Of a DNA stretch of 64,000 nucleotides, positions 42,998 to 52,254 are shown one piece after another (positions within the stretch are counted from its first letter, which is position 1; each line of letters begins with the position of its first letter). The position numbers were made by a program, and so were the translations under genes. Location of the stretch: the NCBI GenBank assembly GCA_016722565.1, contig JADKIU010000002.1:744001-808000 (forward strand). Direction: 5' to 3'. The DNA comes from Bacteroidota bacterium (GTDB taxonomy: Bacteria > Bacteroidota > Bacteroidia > 2-12-FULL-35-15). The notes below the pieces were generated by a model. That model had not been told where the DNA came from and did not search any database. It worked only from the letters and a program-made list of their open reading frames with translations.

Positions 42998-45900
42998 CTA
43001 ATTCAACTTATACTCCAACCCATTCTCTTTCAACAAGTCCAGTAGATCGTTATTCGGATTGACTTTTATCTTTTTGGCCGGCATCACCACAGCAATATTT
43101 TCTTCGGTATCAAACACTCTGAATTGAAGTGTGCAATTGCGATTTTCCACAACACTGTTCTTCGCAATAATCTCATTTATTTTATTCATGAACTCTTCGT
43201 TCAATTCTTTTAATGAAACATTCACAGTTAAACTTCTCGCCATCTTATCACGCAACTCTGATAACAATTGAATGTTGCTTACTTTATATTCAAAGTTTCC
43301 TGAATTGCGGAAGCGTTCCGAAATTTTTCCTTTTACATACAGAAACAATCCGTTAACCATGTATTGTTTAAACTTCACATAATCCTCACCAAAAAAGGCC
43401 ATTTCCGCTGATTCATTATAATCTTCAATCGTAATTTTCCCCCAAGGATTTCCGGTTTTAGTAACACCATTGTGAACATTAGTAACAATACCACCCAGCG
43501 TTAATTCCTTGTTTTTATTTTCTTCGATTTTTTTAATGTCGGCTAAGGTATGAGGACAAAAATTATCCATTTCTAACTTATAGGTATCCAAAGGATGTCC
43601 AGAAATAAAGAAACCCACAACATCCTTTTCATTTTTTAATTGTTCGAGGTTACTCCAGGCTTCACATACTGGAATCTTTGGTTCCGGCATATCTATCGCT
43701 GAGTCTTCGCCAAACAAGGATACTTGAGCAGAATTTTCTCCATCCTGATGTGAACTTCCGTAACGAATTACTTTCTCCAAGAAATTTCCATTGTCGTTTC
43801 CTTCCACATGAAAATAAGTTGCACGATGAATTCCGAATGAATCCAAACCACCTGCATTCGCTAAACTTTCAAATGTTTTTTTATTGGCTGCACGTAAATT
43901 GATTCTTCGCACAAAATCAAATACAGATTTGTAAGGACCATTTGCATTTCGTTCTTCCACAATCGAAATAACTGCTGCCTCCCCTACTCCTTTCACAGCG
44001 CCCATTCCAAAACGAATTTGTCCGCTCTTATTTACCGCAAACGCATACGCACTTTCATTCACATCCGGACCGAGAACAGGAACACCCATTCTGCGACACT
44101 CATCCATGAAGAAGGTGATTTTATCAATGTTGCTTAAGTTATGTGTTAAGACAGACGACATATACTCGCCTGGATAATGTGCTTTTAAATATGCTGTTTG
44201 AAATGCAACGAGTGCATAACAAGTAGAATGCGATTTATTGAAGGCGTATTGTGCAAACTTTTCCCAATCCACCCAAATTTTCTCTAGCTTATCAGCAGGC
44301 AAACCTTTTTCGGTTGCGCCATCCATAAACTTGCTCTTCATTTTATTGAGAGTGTAGATATCTTTCTTTCCCATTGCCTTTCGCAACACATCCGCATCAC
44401 CTTTGGAAAAGCCTGCGAGTTTTTGCGAGAGCAACATTACTTGCTCTTGGTAAACGGTAATACCATACGTATCTGCAAGATATTCTTCCATCTCCGGTAA
44501 ATCGTACGAGATGGTTTCTCTACCGTGCTTACGAGCAATGAAGTTCGGAATGTATTCAATCGGACCTGGACGATACAAAGCGTTCATGGCAATCAAATCC
44601 GCAAACTTATCAGGTTTTAAATTGATCAAATGTTTTTGCATTCCGGCACTTTCAAACTGGAATGTACCGTTGGTATCGCCACGTTGGTAAAGCTCTAAGG
44701 TTTTTACATCATCCAACGGAATGGAATCAATATCAATGGAAACGCCATGATTTTCTTTGATTAGTTTGAGTGCATCACGAATAATCGTCAATGTTTTTAA
44801 ACCCAAGAAGTCCATTTTAATTACACCGGCATCTTCAATAACTCTTCCATCGTATTGTGTGATTAACAAATTCGATTCTTTAGAAGTGGAAACAGGAATA
44901 AGATCGGTTAAATCCATCGGAGCGATGATGATTCCCGCTGCGTGAATACCGGTACCACGCACAGAGCCTTCCAGAATCAATGCTTCTTTCAAAACTTTGG
45001 CTTGCATGTCGTCACCGGCAAGAATCGCACGTAATTTTTTTACGTCTTCTAAATCTTCCTTGGTGAGTCCTTCTTTTTCTTCTAAACTTGCTTCACCTGT
45101 CATCGGTGCTCTCAACACGCGTTTCAATTCGATGCCCGGTTTATCCGGAACCATTTTCGCAAGCATGTTTGATTCTTGTAATGGTAAATCCAATACACGT
45201 GCAACGTCTTTGATACTCATCTTCGCAGCCATTGTACCATAGGTTACAATTTGTGCTACTTGATTTTTTCCATATTTATCTACCACATAATCGATTACTT
45301 TTTGGCGACCTTCATCATCAAAATCTGTATCAATATCGGGCATCGACTTACGATCCGGATTTAAGAAACGCTCAAACAGTAAATTGTATTTAATAGGATC
45401 GATGTTGGTGATACCGATGCAAAAAGCAACAGCAGAGCCGGCAGCAGAACCACGGCCCGGACCAATCAATACTCCGATATCTCTTCCTGCTTTAATGAAA
45501 TCGGCAACAATTAAGAAGTAACCTGCAAATCCCATCGTTTTGATGGTAAACAATTCGAAGTTCAAACGTTCTTCTACTTCAGGTGTAATATCGATGTACC
45601 GATTTTTTGCACCCATAAAAGTGATGTGATGCAAATAATCATCTTGTGTAGCAAACCCTTCCGGGATAACATAATTCGGAAGCATAATGTCTTGCTTCAA
45701 TTTGAGCGGAGTAATTTTATCGACAATGTCGTTTGTATTATCAATCGCTTCGGGCAAGTCTGTAAACAGCTGCGTCATTTCAGCAGTTGTTTTAAAATAA
45801 AACTGATCGTTATAAAAAGCAAATCGTTTTCCTTTGAAGGAGTTGGAATCATCATCACCAAAATCCTTCATGGTAGGTGTACTTTGCTTTTCTCCGGTAT

Positions 45901-46594
45901 TGATACACAATAAAATATCGTGGGCGTTCGAATCTTGTTGATCTACATAATGCGAATCGTTGGATGCAATAATTTTCACATTGTATTTTTTCGACCAACG
46001 CACAAGCACTTCATTTACTTTGTCTTGTTCCGGAATGCCGTGTCGTTGCAATTCGATATAATAATCTTCACCAAAAATATCGAACCACCATTTGAATTCT
46101 TTTTCCGCTTCATCTTCGCCCAGCTTCATAATTGCTTTCGGAACAGAGGCGCCTAAACAGCAGGTAGTCGCGATTAATCCTTTGTGGTATTGTAAAATTA
46201 ATTCTTTATCGATGCGCGGATATTTTCCATACAACCCTTCCATATAGCCCAATGAGCAAAGCTTCACCAGATTTTTATATCCTTCTGCATTCTTGGCTAA
46301 AAACAACTGATGGTATCGAACATCTTTATCTTCCTTTGTAAATTGGCGTTTGTGGCGGTTTTCCACCACATAAAATTCGCAACCAACAATGGGTTTTATT
46401 TTATTTGGATTTTCGGGAGTATTGTGTTTGCCGGCTTCCGCAACAAATTTAAAAACACCAAACATGTTTCCATGATCGGTGATTGCTAGTGCACGCATGT
46501 TGTCGTTCACTGCTTTTTTATACATTGTTGAAATATCAGCAGCACCGTCTAGCAGCGAAAATTGAGTATGTACGTGTAAATGAGAAAAATTCAT
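42998..46594 (-). CDS. dnaE: DNA polymerase III subunit alpha
   Basis: The replicative DNA polymerase catalytic subunit, 1198 residues. An N-terminal PHP domain (HLHVHTQFSLLDGAADI) leads to the polymerase domain with the catalytic aspartates in PDIDTDF around residue 420, preceded by GPGRGSAAGSAVAFC. Helix-hairpin-helix sequence (FGMGAVKGVGEAAV) and an OB fold (LTLGGIVTNVHNGVTKTG) follow. The length is usual for DnaE1. It is a single-gene unit on the minus strand with an inverted repeat about 80 bp upstream. Confidence 0.98.
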   Translation of the reverse strand: MNFSHLHVHTQFSLLDGAADISTMYKKAVNDNMRALAITDHGNMFGVFKFVAEAGKHNTPENPNKIKPIVGCEFYVVENRHKRQFTKEDKDVRYHQLFLAKNAEGYKNLVKLCSLGYMEGLYGKYPRIDKELILQYHKGLIATTCCLGASVPKAIMKLGEDEAEKEFKWWFDIFGEDYYIELQRHGIPEQDKVNEVLVRWSKKYNVKIIASNDSHYVDQQDSNAHDILLCINTGEKQSTPTMKDFGDDDSNSFKGKRFAFYNDQFYFKTTAEMTQLFTDLPEAIDNTNDIVDKITPLKLKQDIMLPNYVIPEGFATQDDYLHHITFMGAKNRYIDITPEVEERLNFELFTIKTMGFAGYFLIVADFIKAGRDIGVLIGPGRGSAAGSAVAFCIGITNIDPIKYNLLFERFLNPDRKSMPDIDTDFDDEGRQKVIDYVVDKYGKNQVAQIVTYGTMAAKMSIKDVARVLDLPLQESNMLAKMVPDKPGIELKRVLRAPMTGEASLEEKEGLTKEDLEDVKKLRAILAGDDMQAKVLKEALILEGSVRGTGIHAAGIIIAPMDLTDLIPVSTSKESNLLITQYDGRVIEDAGVIKMDFLGLKTLTIIRDALKLIKENHGVSIDIDSIPLDDVKTLELYQRGDTNGTFQFESAGMQKHLINLKPDKFADLIAMNALYRPGPIEYIPNFIARKHGRETISYDLPEMEEYLADTYGITVYQEQVMLLSQKLAGFSKGDADVLRKAMGKKDIYTLNKMKSKFMDGATEKGLPADKLEKIWVDWEKFAQYAFNKSHSTCYALVAFQTAYLKAHYPGEYMSSVLTHNLSNIDKITFFMDECRRMGVPVLGPDVNESAYAFAVNKSGQIRFGMGAVKGVGEAAVISIVEERNANGPYKSVFDFVRRINLRAANKKTFESLANAGGLDSFGIHRATYFHVEGNDNGNFLEKVIRYGSSHQDGENSAQVSLFGEDSAIDMPEPKIPVCEAWSNLEQLKNEKDVVGFFISGHPLDTYKLEMDNFCPHTLADIKKIEENKNKELTLGGIVTNVHNGVTKTGNPWGKITIEDYNESAEMAFFGEDYVKFKQYMVNGLFLYVKGKISERFRNSGNFEYKVSNIQLLSELRDKMARSLTVNVSLKELNEEFMNKINEIIAKNSVVENRNCTLQFRVFDTEENIAVVMPAKKIKVNPNNDLLDLLKENGLEYKLN

Positions 46595-46672
46595 TTTATT
46601 GATTCAGTCGTTAACGAGTTAATGCGTTTTTTTGAAAACGTCCACTTATTTTTTGCATCAAAATGGGATTGT

Positions 46673-46699
46673 AAATTTACTCATTAAAAGAGTAAATTT
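46673..46699. promoter_or_regulatory. 10+7+10 inverted repeat upstream of dnaE
   Basis: AAATTTACTC (46673-46682) and GAGTAAATTT (46690-46699) are perfect reverse complements with a 7-bp loop. The site lies between the end of the small lipoprotein gene and dnaE, so it may end the former or regulate the latter. There is no poly-T tract of note. Confidence 0.5.
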
Positions 46700-46737
46700 C
46701 AGGAGGTGTTAATAAGATTGGAAAAGAAATGAACGTT

Positions 46738-47088
46738 TCAAAATTTCGAGCGAATTTCAGCTTCTTTTCGTTCTTCTTTTGTTTTCCTTTTAAAGAATTG
46801 TTTCCTTTTCAGAGAAGTGCATTTGCTGCAGGTATAAAGAAATACAAACTTATTCGGCCTCACACTGCATCCTCCACATTCTTGTCGCCTCGCATTTGGA
46901 AAGGCAGCCGCACCAACGCCCAGGTGCGTTCGCAGTGAGCAAAAATAGCCATAAGAAATACGCACCAACGATTTGTGCAATGTTAGCTGATGGAGTTCGC
47001 ATTTTTTTCCTTGATCACTCTTCCAGTGAATTGGAATTTTGCAGGAAGAAAAAGCAATCGCTATCGTACAAATAAAAATTCGCAACAT
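46738..47088 (-). CDS. Small Cys-rich lipoprotein, unknown function
   Basis: I chose the ATG at 47088 over a TTG at 47103 because MLRIFICTIAIAFSSC forms a lipoprotein signal with its Cys at residue 16. The mature part of about 100 residues holds spaced cysteines (KCELHQLTL, ECGGCSV, YTCSKCTSL) and SYGYFC, which recall a small Bacteroidota family with CxxC-type motifs that could bind metal. The C-terminal tail is very basic. It starts 16 bp after the sorting-domain gene stop. Family membership is by memory only; the 46595-46737 gap holds nothing else but an inverted repeat. Confidence 0.5.
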   Translation of the reverse strand: MLRIFICTIAIAFSSCKIPIHWKSDQGKKCELHQLTLHKSLVRISYGYFCSLRTHLGVGAAAFPNARRQECGGCSVRPNKFVFLYTCSKCTSLKRKQFFKRKTKEERKEAEIRSKF

Positions 47089-47104
47089 ACAGAAATGGAG
47101 CAAT

Positions 47105-48825
47105 CTAATTTTCTTTGATAACTTTCAACACCCTTGATTCACCTTTTTTAGTTATCAAGTGAACAAAATAAATTCCATTCGCACCATCGATGGAGATGTC
47201 CATTTTGCTAGTGGATTGGTATTTTTGTGTTTGAAGAGTTTGCCCCACTATATTGTGCACTTGTACCGTAACATCTTCCACAAACCGGCCCAATTCAATG
47301 GTCACATTTCCGATGGAAGGATTTGGATAATAACGTACCTGTTCAAAAGGATTATCTTCAGAAATTCCAACATTGTTGTAGATGCAGGCGCTCGGAATTT
47401 TGGCTACATAGATATCTTTTCTGCCTTCCGCAGTAATGGCTGACGAACCAAACGTGGCTGTTAACTCATAATATCCTGTTGTATAAATATTGCAATTTTC
47501 ATCGATGGCAATTCCATTTCCTCGATCTTCAATAGAGCTTCCCGCCTGAATGCCCCATTGCCATTTACCGGTGGTATCAATTGCGGCTACATAAATCTGA
47601 ACACTATCAGCAACATTGATGAGTGTATCCGCTGCCCCAAAACTGGCATCTCCTTTAAACTGGCCGGTTACAAAAAGTAAATCTTGTTTATTGGCAATGA
47701 TTCTATTTCCTCGATCGGAGCCATTGGTAGAGCCGGCCTTTTTAGCCCAAACCCAGCTGCCAGCAGGAGTTAGTTTTGCAACAAAGATATCTCTCCCGTT
47801 TGGTCCACCATTATTGTTCACCGTATCTGTCCCAAACACCACAATATCGCGGAGCTCACCGGTAATATACACATCCTGATGTGCATCGATGGCAACCGAA
47901 TTACCGCGATCATCCAGCAATCCACCGGCAGTGCGCAACCAAAGCAGGTTTCCACTGCTATCATATTTAATCACAAAGATATCACGACCACCATTGCTCG
48001 TTCCGGTGAAAGTTCCAAAAGGTTTTACACCGCGGAAACCACCGGTTACATAAAGATTTCCGGTAGTATCAATAGCAATTCGATTATCACGTTCACCATC
48101 TGTTGCTTCAAATGTTTTTACCCATTGAAAAATTCCTGCAGGAGAAACTTTTGCAACAAAACCTAAAGAGTCGTAAGGAGTAATGGGAACATTGATGGTT
48201 CCAAAAGTACCGACACCCATTCCAGCCGAATAAGGATTACTGATAAATCCGGTTAAATACACATTTCCTAATTTATCTGTCACCACATCGTACCCATGAT
48301 CATCACTGCTGCTTCCAGCACCAATTAACCATTGACAGGTTCCATTCAAATCAAATTTCCCTAAAAATATTTCATCGCCACTACCTGGGAATGTGGCTCC
48401 TGTGCAGCTTCCAAAGCCGGTATTGTACCAGCAGGTTCCGGTCACATAAACAAAATCGTTTACATTATCTACACACATTCCGAGTGCACGTTCGTCCCAT
48501 CCACCCATTGCACCTCTTACCCATTGCCAGGTTCCATTGCTATCAATTTTTGCTAAAAAACCTTCTTTTCCAAAATCCAACGGAGCAGCTTGAGCACCGA
48601 AACTAACATCACCGGACGATGTTCCACTGTTATAATATCCACAAACATATTGATTGCCATATCGGTCGATGTCAATATCCAACCTTTATCGGATCCGACT
48701 CCACCGGCACTGGAAACCCAGTCCCAATTTTGAGCAAAAGAGAGCTGTGATACAAGAAAAAATGCCAGAAATGCAAGTTTAAAAACTCGATGGCTTCTAA
48801 AAGCGATAGCGTAATTTTTTGTCAT
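47105..48825 (-). pseudogene. SBBP-repeat beta-propeller protein with T9SS type A sorting domain, frameshifted
   Basis: An exported protein of repeated SBBP/beta-propeller units (DIDRYGNQYVCGYY, IAIDTTGNLYVTGGF, VAIDAHQDVYITGEL) ending in a type A sorting domain (YYPNPSIGNVTIEL, VQVHNIVGQTLQTQKY, GIYFVHLITKKGESRVLKVI). The signal peptide and first unit lie in frame one from ATG 48825 (LSFAQNWDWVSSAGG). Near 48680, one base is missing in GGTTGG (probably GGTTTGG), after which the frame given by LDIDIDRYGNQY continues to 47105. The joined protein would be about 573 residues. An indel error is likely. Confidence 0.83.
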
Positions 48826-48885
48826 GGAGTAAATGTTTAGTGTTACCTATAAATCAAATTTAACAATTAAATAACACAAAACAAA

Positions 48886-48913
48886 AAGCCTCCAAACTTT
48901 CGTCAGGAGGCTT
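48886..48913 (-). terminator. Rho-independent terminator
   Basis: On the minus strand AAGCCTCC and GGAGGCTT pair across a 12-nt loop, followed by TTTG and T-rich sequence. It ends the universal stress gene that starts at 49755. Confidence 0.88.
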
Positions 48914-48934
48914 AATAAGGTTTTCGTTATCAGA

Positions 48935-49755
48935 TTAGTACGGATTAAATACCGTAGTATCTTTACGTTCCATAGGGCGGAAACTTAAAACAGGGATATC
49001 GCTTTCGTTGATGATACGTTGTGCAACCGTTCCGATGAAAAATTCTTTCATACTCAACTCTGCTTTGGTCATAATCAAAATTAAATCCGCTTCTACTTCG
49101 TGTCCATAATCCATAATCATTTGAGGAATGTCAGAACCGCGTAATGTTTTGATTGTACAACGAACATCTTGATCCTTAACGTATTTCCAAACTTGGTTCG
49201 AATAAGAGATTAATTTATTCTCTGCTTCTTCATCTGTTTGTGTTAAAATGGAGATGATGCGGATATCTGCATTGAACAACTTCGCCAATTCAATCGCTTT
49301 ATTTACTTTTTCACGTGTTTCTTTGGTTAAATCCAAAGGCAATAAAATGGTTTTGCAACCGTCACGGTGAACTTTACCGCGGATGGTAATTACAGGGTGT
49401 TTTGATTCACGCACCATTTTAAATGCGTTTTTACCGATAATTTTGCTTAATGATATTTTGGAAGATAACCCAATCATTACAAACATCGGGTTTAATACGT
49501 CTGCTACTTTATTGATTTCCTCGTACACATTGCCTTTACGAATCATCGCTTCTACGGGTTGTCCGGATTTTGCTGAAGCCTCTTTTGCTAACTCATCCAA
49601 TTTTTTTGCACCAAAGGAGGATTTCCTTCATCAACACTCAACAATACAATTTTAGAGTTGGTTAATCGAGCTAAATTGTAGGTTTGGCCTAAGGCAATAA
49701 TGGTTTGTTCTGTGGAATCAATTGGTACTAAAATGGAATTTGCAGGTGCAGACAT
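48935..49755 (-). pseudogene. Universal stress protein, tandem domain, frameshifted
   Basis: A fifth universal stress protein. The start at ATG 49755 gives SAPANSILVPIDSTEQTIIA and LTNSKIVLLSVDEGNPP. Around 49618 one T is missing in CCTCCTTTGG; with it restored the frame continues as FGAKKLDELAKEASAKSGQP to 48935. Full length would be about 273 residues, typical of the tandem form. The second domain keeps SMKEFFIGTVAQRIINESD. A good terminator follows. A sequencing indel is likely, but true disruption cannot be excluded. Confidence 0.85.
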
Positions 49756-49902
49756 GGTAGATTTTATTTTTTAATTTAGTTTGCAAAAGTACACAATTTA
49801 CCCGAAGAATGAAATTTTAACCTTAAAATTATGGTTTTCATCTTCGTTTTTTGATAATCAATAGAATGGAAACGAGCATCTTGCGCATAAATCAAAAAAA
49901 AA

Positions 49903-50042
49903 TTAAACACATAGACACATCGGAAAATAGGGAGCTAAAGCTCTACATGAGAGACACATATACTCTCTGTCCAAAGCTTGCTTGGGCTATCCAAATAAGC
50001 AGACTCCAACCCTATAAAAACTATGTATCTACGTGTTAAAAC
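49903..50042 (+). repeat. Imperfect palindromic element (AACACATAG family), copy 1
   Basis: The ends TTAAACACATAGACACAT and ATGTATCTACGTGTTAAAA are inverted relative to each other, and the middle holds AGCTAAAGCTC and AAGCTTGCTTGGGCTAT. It lies in the same orientation as copy 2 (50791-50925), on the other side of rpsP. The 419-bp gap 49756-50174 holds this element and the rpsP promoter. Confidence 0.85.
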
Positions 50043-50094
50043 CTTTTTAGAAGGTTATATTTGAAGCCGAAAAGCCAAAAAAGTGCCCAATTTG

Positions 50095-50125
50095 TTTGTC
50101 AATTAAAGAAAAGTGTGTACTTTCG
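50095..50125 (+). promoter_or_regulatory. Promoter of rpsP
   Basis: TTTG (50095-50098), a 19-nt spacer and TACTTTCG (50118-50125) match the Bacteroidota pattern with one difference in the -7 box. The start codon is 50 bp downstream. Confidence 0.6.
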
Positions 50126-50127
50126 CC

Positions 50128-50149
50128 TTCCCAAAAATAGGTTTGGGAA
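50128..50149 (+). promoter_or_regulatory. Stem-loop in the rpsP leader
   Basis: TTCCCAAA and TTTGGGAA pair with a 6-nt loop (AATAGG), placing a strong hairpin at the very 5' end of the predicted mRNA. It may stabilise the transcript or serve as a leader for S16 feedback control; both are guesses. Confidence 0.45.
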
Positions 50150-50174
50150 ATAATTATTAATAAAACTTAAAAAA

Positions 50175-50702
50175 ATGCCAGCAAAAATTAGATTACAAAG
50201 ACATGGTAAAAAAGCTGCGGCTTATTTCCACATTGTAATTGCGGATGGTCGTGCACCTCGAGACGGAAAGTTTATTGAGAAAATTGGTACGTACAACCCA
50301 ACTACAAATCCAGCAACTATTAACCTTGACAATGCAAAAGCATTAGAGTGGTTAAACAAAGGTGCTCAACCAACAGATACATGTCGTGCTATCCTTTCTT
50401 ACAAAGGTGTATTGTACATGAACCACTTAATGGGTGGAATTGCAAAAGGTGCATTAACGCAAGAACAAGCAGATGCAAAATATGCAAAATGGATTGCAGA
50501 AAAAGAATCAAAAGTGATTGGTAAAGTTGACAAATTAGCAAATGCTAAGAAAGATGCTTACAAAAACCGTATGATTGCTGAAGCTGCTTCTAAAGAAGCG
50601 AAAGCAGTTAAAATCGTAGCAAAAAACACTCCTGCAGTTGAAGAAGCAGCTCCAGCTGTTGAAGCAACTCCTGAAGCAGAAACGCCTCAAGCAGAAGCAT
50701 AA
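50175..50702 (+). CDS. rpsP: 30S ribosomal protein S16 with C-terminal extension
   Basis: Ribosomal protein S16, 175 residues. The first 80 residues are the normal S16 fold (PAKIRLQRHGKKAAAYFHIV, DGKFIEKIGTYNP). The C-terminal part is an extension of Lys-, Ala- and Glu-rich sequence ending EAETPQAEA; extended S16 is usual in Bacteroidota, while E. coli S16 has 82 residues. The gene has its own promoter, a leader hairpin and a terminator, and lies between two copies of a palindromic element. rimM, which in many bacteria follows rpsP directly, is one gene away. Confidence 0.97.
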   Translation: MPAKIRLQRHGKKAAAYFHIVIADGRAPRDGKFIEKIGTYNPTTNPATINLDNAKALEWLNKGAQPTDTCRAILSYKGVLYMNHLMGGIAKGALTQEQADAKYAKWIAEKESKVIGKVDKLANAKKDAYKNRMIAEAASKEAKAVKIVAKNTPAVEEAAPAVEATPEAETPQAEA

Positions 50703-50724
50703 TTTTGATTTAAAATTATTAGAA

Positions 50725-50768
50725 AGTCCCTTGTTTCTCGACTTCGCTCGAAATGACAAGGGGCTTTT
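50725..50768 (+). terminator. Rho-independent terminator of rpsP
   Basis: AGTCCCTTGT and ACAAGGGGCT pair around an inner hairpin (CGACTTCGCTCG) and are followed by TTTTT. The inner part resembles a dispersed repeat common in Bacteroidota. Confidence 0.8.
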
Positions 50769-50790
50769 TCGTTGATTACAATCAAAAAAA

Positions 50791-50925
50791 ATAAACACAT
50801 AGAAACATAGAAAAAGAGAAGCTAAAGCTTTTGATAGAAACACATATCATCTATGTCCGAAGCTTGCTTCGGCTATACTATAAGTAAAACTTAAGCTTTA
50901 AAAACTATGTGTCTATGTGTTAAAA
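50791..50925 (+). repeat. Imperfect palindromic element (AACACATAG family), copy 2
   Basis: Begins ATAAACACATAGAAACATAG and ends with the mirrored sequence CTATGTGTCTATGTGTTA. The middle has AAGCTAAAGCTT and CCGAAGCTTGCTTCGG. It is in the same orientation as copy 1, both preceded by ATCAAAAAAA. Confidence 0.87.
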
Positions 50926-50965
50926 ATTCATACAGCATAAGTTTCATTAGAATCTGATTCACCAA

Positions 50966-51490
50966 ATGAGCGACAAAAACACCTACCCCATCGGAAAATT
51001 CGAATACGGCAAAACCTATTCAACATCCGACACAAAAAGCAATATCGAAGCAATCGAAGCGCTTCCAGCTTTGTTGAATAGCATTTCGAAACAATTGAAA
51101 CCGGAACACTTAAAGAAAAGTTACCGTGAAGGTGGATGGAATGCACAACAGATCATTCATCACATTGCTGATAGTCATTCCAATGCTTTGATTCGTGTTA
51201 AACTGGCACTAACAGAGCATAACCCTGTTATCAAACCTTACAATCAAGATGCTTGGGCATTGCTTGCAGATGTGGAAAATACGCCTATTGACGTTTCGTT
51301 AAAAATGACGGAAGCGATTCATGCGCGATGGACAGCCATTTTGAAGTCGATGACGGAAGCTGATTTCAAGAAAAAATACATTCACCCCGAATACAATAAA
51401 GAATTTCAGTTGGATGAATTTGTTGCATTATATGCTTGGCATGGCAAACACCATTGTGGACAATTAAATGTAATTTTGAATCATGAATAA
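50966..51490 (+). CDS. YfiT-family DinB-like protein (bacillithiol transferase type)
   Basis: A 174-residue four-helix DinB-fold protein. Metal-ligand histidines are visible in QQIIHHIADSH and YAWHGKHHCGQLN, matching the YfiT pattern. In Firmicutes related proteins transfer bacillithiol; in Bacteroidota the cofactor is less certain. The ATG at 50966 begins MSDKNTYPIGKFEY, the family N-terminus. Its end overlaps the rimM start by 8 bp. Confidence 0.9.
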   Translation: MSDKNTYPIGKFEYGKTYSTSDTKSNIEAIEALPALLNSISKQLKPEHLKKSYREGGWNAQQIIHHIADSHSNALIRVKLALTEHNPVIKPYNQDAWALLADVENTPIDVSLKMTEAIHARWTAILKSMTEADFKKKYIHPEYNKEFQLDEFVALYAWHGKHHCGQLNVILNHE

Positions 51491-52058
51491 AAACGATTGT
51501 TTTAATTTGGGATATATTGCCAGAAGAGTTGGTAACCACGGAGAACTAGGCTTTGTATTGGATGTAGACGATACCAACCGATATAAAAAACTGGAATCTG
51601 TTTTTATTGAACTGAACAATTCGCTTGTCCCATTTTTCATCAAAAAAATTCAAATCAAAGGAAACAATGCAACCGTTTCGTTGGAAGGAATTGAGTCCAT
51701 TGAACGTGCTGAAGAATTATTAAAAAAATCATTGTACTTACCATTAAGTGCCTTGCCTCCATTAAAAGGAAAAAAGTTTTATATCCATGAATTGGCCGGA
51801 TATACTGCCATAGATAAAACTTTCGGAGAAATTGGAATCATTACGGAGGTTTTGGATTTTCCACATCAAACCATTTTACAAATCCGTCATGGAGAAAACG
51901 ATATCTTAATTCCTGCCAAGGAAGAGTTTATCATCTCCATTCATCGCGATACAAAAAGGATTGAACTGGATGCTCCGGAAGGATTAATCGACATTTATAT
52001 TTCCCAAAAAGAGGTGAACGAGTCGGAAAAAGAGACAGACGAAGGAAGTGATGTATGA
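51483..52058 (+). CDS. rimM: Ribosome maturation factor RimM
   Basis: Helps assemble the 30S subunit head through contact with S19. The 191-residue protein has the RimM N-terminal beta barrel (CFNLGYIARRVGNHGELGFV) and PRC-barrel domain (LAGYTAIDKTFGEIGIITEV, PAKEEFIISIHRDTKRIELD, PEGLIDIYI). The length is near normal. It overlaps the YfiT gene by 8 bp and lies close downstream of rpsP, a conserved neighbourhood. Confidence 0.96.
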   Translation: MNKNDCFNLGYIARRVGNHGELGFVLDVDDTNRYKKLESVFIELNNSLVPFFIKKIQIKGNNATVSLEGIESIERAEELLKKSLYLPLSALPPLKGKKFYIHELAGYTAIDKTFGEIGIITEVLDFPHQTILQIRHGENDILIPAKEEFIISIHRDTKRIELDAPEGLIDIYISQKEVNESEKETDEGSDV

Positions 52059-52254
52059 TGTATAATGGAGAAGGGAAGATGTAGAGTAGCTGAAATAACA
52101 TATCAATATTTACCATTTGCCATCACACATTTTCCATTATCCATTTACCATTCTACATTTTCCATACCTAATCTATTGTTTTTCCGAAAAATAGTTTAAC
52201 TTTATATATAGTAATAGTAAACGTTGAGTTCATCAAAGTGTTTTCTACTCCTTT

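Noticed and set aside
46729..46938. Plus-strand open frame of 69 codons
   Set aside because: It is antisense to the small Cys-rich lipoprotein gene and has a low-complexity Phe-rich start; the minus strand has the better coding signals.
49851..50039. Open frame of 62 codons upstream of rpsP
   Set aside because: It lies within the AACACATAG palindromic element, has no ribosome-binding context and no family similarity.
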